From an uncultured Cytophagaceae bacterium (lineage in GTDB: Bacteria > Bacteroidota > Bacteroidia > Cytophagales > Spirosomataceae): 9,378 nucleotides of DNA. A program made the position numbers and the translations under genes. Of this stretch, positions 5,682 to 9,378 are shown piece after piece. Numbering within the stretch: the stretch's first letter is position 1; every line of letters starts with the position of its first letter. The stretch spans positions 1-9,378 of the forward strand of contig CAJCBY010000143.1 in NCBI GenBank assembly GCA_903960725.1, in the 5' to 3' direction. Below the pieces are notes generated by a model. It saw only the letters and a list, made by a program, of their open reading frames with translations. It was not told where the DNA came from and searched no databases.

Positions 5682-8101
5682 TTCACAAACTTCACATTCA
5701 ACCCCACATACCAAGTCCGGCCATCAGCTGGTAAAATTCCGGGTCCAGGATAGCCGCCAGATCTTCTGGTAAAGTAGCGCGCGTCTTTTACGTTGTTCAC
5801 CCCAAATTTCAGCTGGGCATATTTTTTAAACTTGTAAGAGCCAGAAATATCTTGTACTTGATAGGACGGAATTAATCCAGTTGTCGCTGCCGCATTAGAG
5901 GTAACCGTGTTGCTCGCGTCTGCAAAGGCTTGACCGATATCGCTGATTTGCCAGCTAAGAGATAGGCCTTTTTTCGAATAGGTAATTCCGTAACGATTGA
6001 TTTTCTCTGGGGCATTTTCAACGCTTTTGCCAGCTAAATTTCCTTCCACGATTTTACCGTTTATGACAGACGTTGTCTTGAAGTCTAGGTAGCGCGCTTG
6101 GATGGCCGCGACGGAGGCAAACACGGAGATATTCCCAAACCGTTGGTTTTTTAACCAAGCGCTTGTAGGACTAAATTCGATATAAGCCTCTGCACCTTTG
6201 GAAACCGAATGACCTAGATTAGTGCGGTATTGGAATATCTTACCATCGTTGCTTAACTGGGAAATAGTTCCCACGCGGTTGTTGTAGTCTAGGTGGAAAT
6301 AGTCGATATCAAAAGTCAAGTAATTCCCCACTTCTCCTCGGTAACCGAAGTCGAAATTGAAACCTTTAGCATCCGATAAGTTCGGGTCAATGATATCTGT
6401 GGTTGCAGGGGGCAATAAATCAGAGGATAAAACGGGGCGATAAGCTTGTGCGATGTTACTGTACAGTTTCGTGTTAGCGCTCACTTTATATTCTGCTCCA
6501 GCACCTAGCAAAACAAATGATCGTCCTCGGCTACTCGGGATGGCAGCAATAGGTGCACCGGCTGAACTTAACCCAGATTGTCCCATCATGTGGGTTTCGA
6601 TTTGTTCCAAACGAGCTCCTACAGTAACCAGCAAAGATTCAGATGGACGCAGAATCGTCTCAGCAAAGGCCGCGTAATTCGTGTTATGGAATACGAGATC
6701 ACGAGTGTATAATCCCTGAATTGCAAAGTCCATATCGTTTCCTTTGCTACCTACTCCTACTTGTTTGCGTTTCATTTCTCCGCCAAAATACCGAAGACCT
6801 GTCGCCACGGTATTCTTCCAGCGTCCTACATTATAGTTAATTAAATAGCGTAACTCTGCTCCATTTGTTTGGTACAGATCTCGGTCCACTTGTCTGTTTC
6901 CCATAAGGTCAACCTCAGTTATGGCCTTCGTGAAACCCACGGAATTACGTTCAGCAGTGGTTCCAAAATACTTCAAACTTAGCTTCGAATCTGCATTGAT
7001 GACATAGTCAGCAGTCAATGCGTAAATAAACCAAGGGTTGCTAAACCAGTTTCTAGCGCGCTTGCTTTGCTGGGCATTTTGGGCAAATTCAGCATCGGTT
7101 AACCCACCGGCCTGTTGGCTTTGGGTGTACATATACGTTAATTGTGCTCCCACTTTTAGCTTGTTCGATACGGCATAAGAGAGCTCGCCATGGGAGTGGT
7201 CGGTGTTAAAGTAGGAGTTTTGGCGCCATCCATTTCCTACTCTTTTCTGGTAATAGGTGGTATAACTTAAACGCCCGGCGGTTCCCCCCACGTAATTAAA
7301 GGAGCTGAATAGGCCATTGTTTCCGGTGGTGTTTTGGCTTTCTACCACCAGCTTCGTAGACAGATCTGGTTTGCGAAGGACAAAGTTCATCAGTCCCCCA
7401 AACTGTGGCCCATATTGCAAGGAACTCGCGCCGCGGATAATTTCAATGCGGTCCACAACTTCCATCGGTGGGGTATAATAGGCCTCGGGGTAACCCATGG
7501 GGTCTGGAGTGATGTCGTAACTGTCCATGCGCACATTGAATTCCCAAGAGCGATTAGGTGAAAGTCCACGAGACGCAACGCCTAATTGAATGCCTGAACC
7601 ATCGCTTTCCCAAACCGAGATACCCGGTGTTCGAGAAAAAATTTGGCGTGAATTATTCATCGCTAAATTAGCCTGCAAGTTATCTAGTACGATGACTTCG
7701 TTCTTTTTTCCCGCCGTAATGGTGTAATCGTTCACCTGCGGTAAAAATGTATTCCCTTTTACACCTGATTGTGCGAAGACAGAAACACCTTGAAGTTCTG
7801 TCACATCGCTTAAAGAAATGTTTGCTTCGCGCTGTTCACCTTCTTTTAACGTGACTTCAACTAGGCTAGGTTTGTAACCTACAAAACTCACTTTGATCGT
7901 ATACTGACCTGGCTTCAGCCCTTTTAAGACATAGTTGCCTTTTGCATTACTTTCTACTCCGCGAACCGTACCTACTAGTGAAATTGAGGCGCCCGGAAGC
8001 GGCTCTTTTGTCTCAGATGTAATCTGCCCTGAAATAGCCCCTAATTGTGCAATCGAAGAGAAATGGATTAGGAATAAGAGAGCTAAGAGGCTTTTTTTCA
8101 T
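5678..8101 (-). CDS. FecA-like TonB-dependent outer-membrane receptor
   Basis: An 807-residue outer-membrane transporter that takes up a ligand using TonB energy. In order: a signal peptide (about 1-19, LIHFSSIAQ); a carboxypeptidase-regulatory-like beta domain (about 22-97, ISGQITSETKEPLPGASISL); a plug (about 125-245) with SRQIFSRTPGISVWE, GVASRGLSPNRS and IEIIRGASSLQYGPQFGGLMNFVLRK; then a 22-strand-type barrel ending in YVGLNVKFVN. The plug motif YGPQ-x-GG-x-x-NFV and the end motif GGYPGPGILPADGRTWYVG match the FecA ferric-citrate receptor group, so iron chelate uptake is the best guess (inference). The N-terminal signalling (STN) domain of E. coli FecA is absent, so sigma/anti-sigma signalling is not expected. 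Two palindromes around the promoter suggest metal-dependent repression. Confidence 0.92.
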   Translation of the reverse strand: MKKSLLALLFLIHFSSIAQLGAISGQITSETKEPLPGASISLVGTVRGVESNAKGNYVLKGLKPGQYTIKVSFVGYKPSLVEVTLKEGEQREANISLSDVTELQGVSVFAQSGVKGNTFLPQVNDYTITAGKKNEVIVLDNLQANLAMNNSRQIFSRTPGISVWESDGSGIQLGVASRGLSPNRSWEFNVRMDSYDITPDPMGYPEAYYTPPMEVVDRIEIIRGASSLQYGPQFGGLMNFVLRKPDLSTKLVVESQNTTGNNGLFSSFNYVGGTAGRLSYTTYYQKRVGNGWRQNSYFNTDHSHGELSYAVSNKLKVGAQLTYMYTQSQQAGGLTDAEFAQNAQQSKRARNWFSNPWFIYALTADYVINADSKLSLKYFGTTAERNSVGFTKAITEVDLMGNRQVDRDLYQTNGAELRYLINYNVGRWKNTVATGLRYFGGEMKRKQVGVGSKGNDMDFAIQGLYTRDLVFHNTNYAAFAETILRPSESLLVTVGARLEQIETHMMGQSGLSSAGAPIAAIPSSRGRSFVLLGAGAEYKVSANTKLYSNIAQAYRPVLSSDLLPPATTDIIDPNLSDAKGFNFDFGYRGEVGNYLTFDIDYFHLDYNNRVGTISQLSNDGKIFQYRTNLGHSVSKGAEAYIEFSPTSAWLKNQRFGNISVFASVAAIQARYLDFKTTSVINGKIVEGNLAGKSVENAPEKINRYGITYSKKGLSLSWQISDIGQAFADASNTVTSNAAATTGLIPSYQVQDISGSYKFKKYAQLKFGVNNVKDARYFTRRSGGYPGPGILPADGRTWYVGLNVKFVN

Positions 8102-8110
8102 TCAGATTTT

Positions 8111-8129
8111 ATTTAGACTAATTTTAAAT
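8111..8129 (-). promoter_or_regulatory. candidate metalloregulator box, proximal
   Basis: The 19-bp imperfect palindrome ATTTAGACTAATTTTAAAT pairs at 7 of 9 positions around base 8120. The flanking T (8110) and A (8130) extend the symmetry. It begins at the predicted transcription start of the receptor gene, so a bound protein would block initiation or elongation. It is a near copy (16 of 19 bases) of the box at 8171-8189. The 19-bp palindromic format is that of Fur/DtxR-type sites. The regulator is inferred. Confidence 0.6.
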
Positions 8130-8135
8130 AGAGTG

Positions 8136-8166
8136 CAAATGTAGAGAAGGGATGCGAATTCTACAA
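8136..8166 (-). promoter_or_regulatory. promoter of the TonB-dependent receptor gene
   Basis: On the minus strand: TTG (8166-8164), 20 bp, then TACATTTG (8143-8136), a full match to the Bacteroidota consensus at normal spacing. The expected start is near 8130, leaving a leader of about 28 nt before the ATG at 8101. Confidence 0.75.
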
Positions 8167-8170
8167 CACT

Positions 8171-8189
8171 ATTTAGAATTATTTTAAAT
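8171..8189 (-). promoter_or_regulatory. candidate metalloregulator box, distal
   Basis: The 19-bp imperfect palindrome ATTTAGAATTATTTTAAAT pairs at 8 of 9 positions around base 8180. The flanking T (8170) and A (8190) extend it to 21 bp. It lies 4 bp upstream of the receptor promoter's TTG element and exactly 60 bp centre-to-centre from the proximal box. Because the intergenic region is shared, it could also affect the divergent metallo-beta-lactamase gene, whose -7 box is about 45 bp away. Confidence 0.6.
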
Positions 8190-8234
8190 AAGATTTTTTA
8201 ATGGGCTGATTCTCCGTGGTTTTGTGGAATTAGG

Positions 8235-8242
8235 TAATTTTG
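8235..8242 (+). promoter_or_regulatory. possible -7 box of the metallo-beta-lactamase gene
   Basis: TAATTTTG fully matches the Bacteroidota -7 consensus and would start transcription near 8249, about 13 nt before the ATG at 8262. No TTG is found at the expected distance (around 8212-8216). A TTTG at 8221-8224 is too close, so the promoter may be weak or helped by an activator. Confidence 0.4.
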
Positions 8243-8261
8243 GACTTATACATTTAGGTTC

Positions 8262-8966
8262 ATGAAACGACTTTTATTTTTATTATTTGGCTATATCCCT
8301 CTTGTTCAGGCACAAGATGTATTGTTAAAACAGCTTTCTGAAAACACTTTTATCCACACTTCTTTTTTACAGACGAATGATTTTGGGCATGTGCCTTGTA
8401 ATGGTTTAGTCGTTAGGAATGGATCCCAAGCCCTTATTTTCGATACGCCCACCGATAATCAAAGCGCTAAACAATTGATTCGTTTAGTGCAGGACTCCCT
8501 GCATTGTACAATTGTAGCCGTTATCCCAACTCACTTTCATACCGATTGCTTAGGAGGTCTTCAGGCTTTTCACGAGGCAGGAATAATGTCCTATGCTAAT
8601 CAATTAACGTTAGAATTTGCTAAAAAGAGTGGAGTAGAAGTTCCTAAAAAGGGTTTTCGTAATTCTTTAACTTTAGTCGTGGGACGCGAAAAAGTTTTAA
8701 TTAAGTTTCTGGGCCAAGGCCATACTCGGGATAATGTGGTTGGGTATTTTCCCAGCGAGCAGGTGTTGTTTGGAGGTTGTTTAATTAAAGAATTAGGAGC
8801 ATCGAAAGGGTATTTGGGCGATGCTAATGTGAAGGAATGGGCTTCGACAGTGAATCAAGTGAAAAAAGCATTTCGGCAGGTAAAAATTGTCGTGCCCGGT
8901 CATGGTGAGGCCGGAGACTCTCGTTTATTAGATTACACACAGCAGTTATTCACGAAACAATTCTAA
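8262..8966 (+). CDS. subclass B1 metallo-beta-lactamase
   Basis: A 234-residue exported zinc hydrolase with the normal length and motif order of subclass B1 metallo-beta-lactamases, which open the ring of penicillins, cephalosporins and carbapenems in the periplasm. A Sec signal ends at VQA (residue 17). Zinc ligands, all present: His91, His93 and Asp95 in THFHTDCLGG; His154 in GHTRDN; Cys173 in GGCLIK; His214 in PGHGE. Lys176 in GGCLIK corresponds to the B1 substrate-binding lysine. NGLVV and LIFDTP (47-63) are typical of the family. The set argues for a true B1 enzyme rather than a general MBL-fold hydrolase, though activity and substrate range cannot be read from the sequence. It is divergent from the receptor gene, with no mobile element nearby, so it looks like an intrinsic chromosomal gene. 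The ATG directly starts the signal peptide. Confidence 0.93.
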   Translation: MKRLLFLLFGYIPLVQAQDVLLKQLSENTFIHTSFLQTNDFGHVPCNGLVVRNGSQALIFDTPTDNQSAKQLIRLVQDSLHCTIVAVIPTHFHTDCLGGLQAFHEAGIMSYANQLTLEFAKKSGVEVPKKGFRNSLTLVVGREKVLIKFLGQGHTRDNVVGYFPSEQVLFGGCLIKELGASKGYLGDANVKEWASTVNQVKKAFRQVKIVVPGHGEAGDSRLLDYTQQLFTKQF

Positions 8967-9003
8967 GCGTATCTAGTTTATAGCTTGAAAAACAGCTAAT
9001 TAC

Positions 9004-9378
9004 ATGGAAATGAATCGCGAAGAGTTCTTAAACAGATTATCCGGAGGCCTTGCGGCTACTTGTGTGGCTTGCCTAGCTGCCGCTTGTTCTCAAGACGAGC
9101 CAGTGACGCCTGGCAATGGCCCGATAGTGCCTCTATCCGGTTTGACGGTGAATCTAGCTACTGAGATTAGAAATGTGAATGAATTTATTGCCAAAAATGG
9201 GGCCATCGTCATTCGCACGGCGACGGGAAATACGGCGGCTAGCTTTTTGGCATTCTCCTCTTCATGTCCTCATGCAGGAGCCACGGTGGAATACAACAGC
9301 TCAACGTCCTCTTTCTTCTGTGCAGCCCACGGGTCATCATTTAGTTCCAATGGATCCTTAGTTCAAGGGCCCGCAACA
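9004..9378 (+). CDS. Rieske [2Fe-2S] lipoprotein, 3' end beyond window
   Basis: An open frame from ATG 9004 runs off the window edge after 125 residues. The N-terminus (MEMNREEFLNRL, then a hydrophobic stretch to AAAC, Cys28) suggests an exported lipoprotein; an ATG at 9010 is an alternative start. The Rieske cluster ligands are Cys88-Pro-His90 in CPHAGA and Cys106-Ala-Ala-His109 in FFCAAHGSSFSSNG, followed by LVQGPA, the usual GPA turn. These bind a [2Fe-2S] cluster for electron transfer. The extra cysteine pair that forms a disulfide in bc1/b6f Rieske proteins is replaced by alanine (CPHAGA, CAAHGS), so this is a different, probably lower-potential type. It starts 37 bp after the metallo-beta-lactamase gene without a clear promoter or Shine-Dalgarno, so co-transcription is possible. 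Partner unknown. Confidence 0.88.
   Translation, partial: MEMNREEFLNRLSGGLAATCVACLAAACSQDEPVTPGNGPIVPLSGLTVNLATEIRNVNEFIAKNGAIVIRTATGNTAASFLAFSSSCPHAGATVEYNSSTSSFFCAAHGSSFSSNGSLVQGPAT

Noticed and set aside
6453..8144. Several 60-75 codon plus-strand open frames opposite the receptor gene
   Set aside because: They are antisense shadows of a strongly supported 807-residue coding sequence, with no domain-like content.
8981..8998. Inverted repeat TAGCT/AGCTA as a terminator after the metallo-beta-lactamase gene
   Set aside because: Only a 5-bp stem, an 8-nt loop and no T-run follows.
1..9378. CRISPR array, transposase, phage or tRNA genes
   Set aside because: I saw no regularly spaced repeats with unique spacers, no transposase or integrase motifs and no tRNA-like cloverleaf sequence.

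Overview
The window looks like chromosomal DNA of a member of the Bacteroidota, most likely Cytophagales (Spirosomataceae/Cytophagaceae-like). This is an inference from four things. Gene starts lack Shine-Dalgarno sequences. Promoters fit the Bacteroidota consensus (TTG or TTTG, about 19-22 bp, TAnnTTTG). The outer-membrane receptor carries an N-terminal carboxypeptidase-regulatory-like domain. There are many short lipoproteins. Base composition is moderately AT-rich and even throughout. I see no insertion sequence, phage gene, tRNA, rRNA or CRISPR array.

Layout. (1) 2-1010 (+): a MORN/YwqK-type repeat lipoprotein overlaps a SCO1/SenC-type copper chaperone lipoprotein by 23 bp. (2) 1075-2471 (+): an exported xylose-isomerase-like TIM-barrel protein, then an HxlR-family regulator with its own promoter so close to the start codon that the mRNA should be almost leaderless, then a strong terminator. 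(3) 2504-3749 (+): a promoter, two tandem paralogous NTF2-like lipoproteins, and a long terminator that also serves the convergent gene. (4) 3748-5085 (-): an exported serine hydrolase of the PhoPQ-activated pathogenicity-related (PqaA) family. (5) 5124-5681 (+): a complete yefM-yoeB toxin-antitoxin module whose promoter carries three TGTACA operator cores spaced exactly 12 bp apart. (6) 5678-8101 (-): a FecA-like TonB-dependent receptor, whose core promoter is bracketed by two 19-bp imperfect palindromes 60 bp apart. (7) 8262-8966 (+), divergent from the receptor: an exported subclass B1 metallo-beta-lactamase with all six zinc ligands. (8) 9004-end (+): the start of a Rieske [2Fe-2S] lipoprotein, cut by the window edge.

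Most of these proteins are predicted to act outside the cytoplasm (lipoproteins, periplasmic enzymes, outer-membrane receptor). The cytoplasmic ones are the HxlR regulator and the toxin-antitoxin pair. The genes do not form one pathway. They read as independent small transcription units, several with readable control signals. The most informative signals are regulatory: the triple YefM operator, the paired metalloregulator-like boxes around the receptor promoter, and the near-leaderless HxlR promoter. No wholly new multi-gene system is evident.
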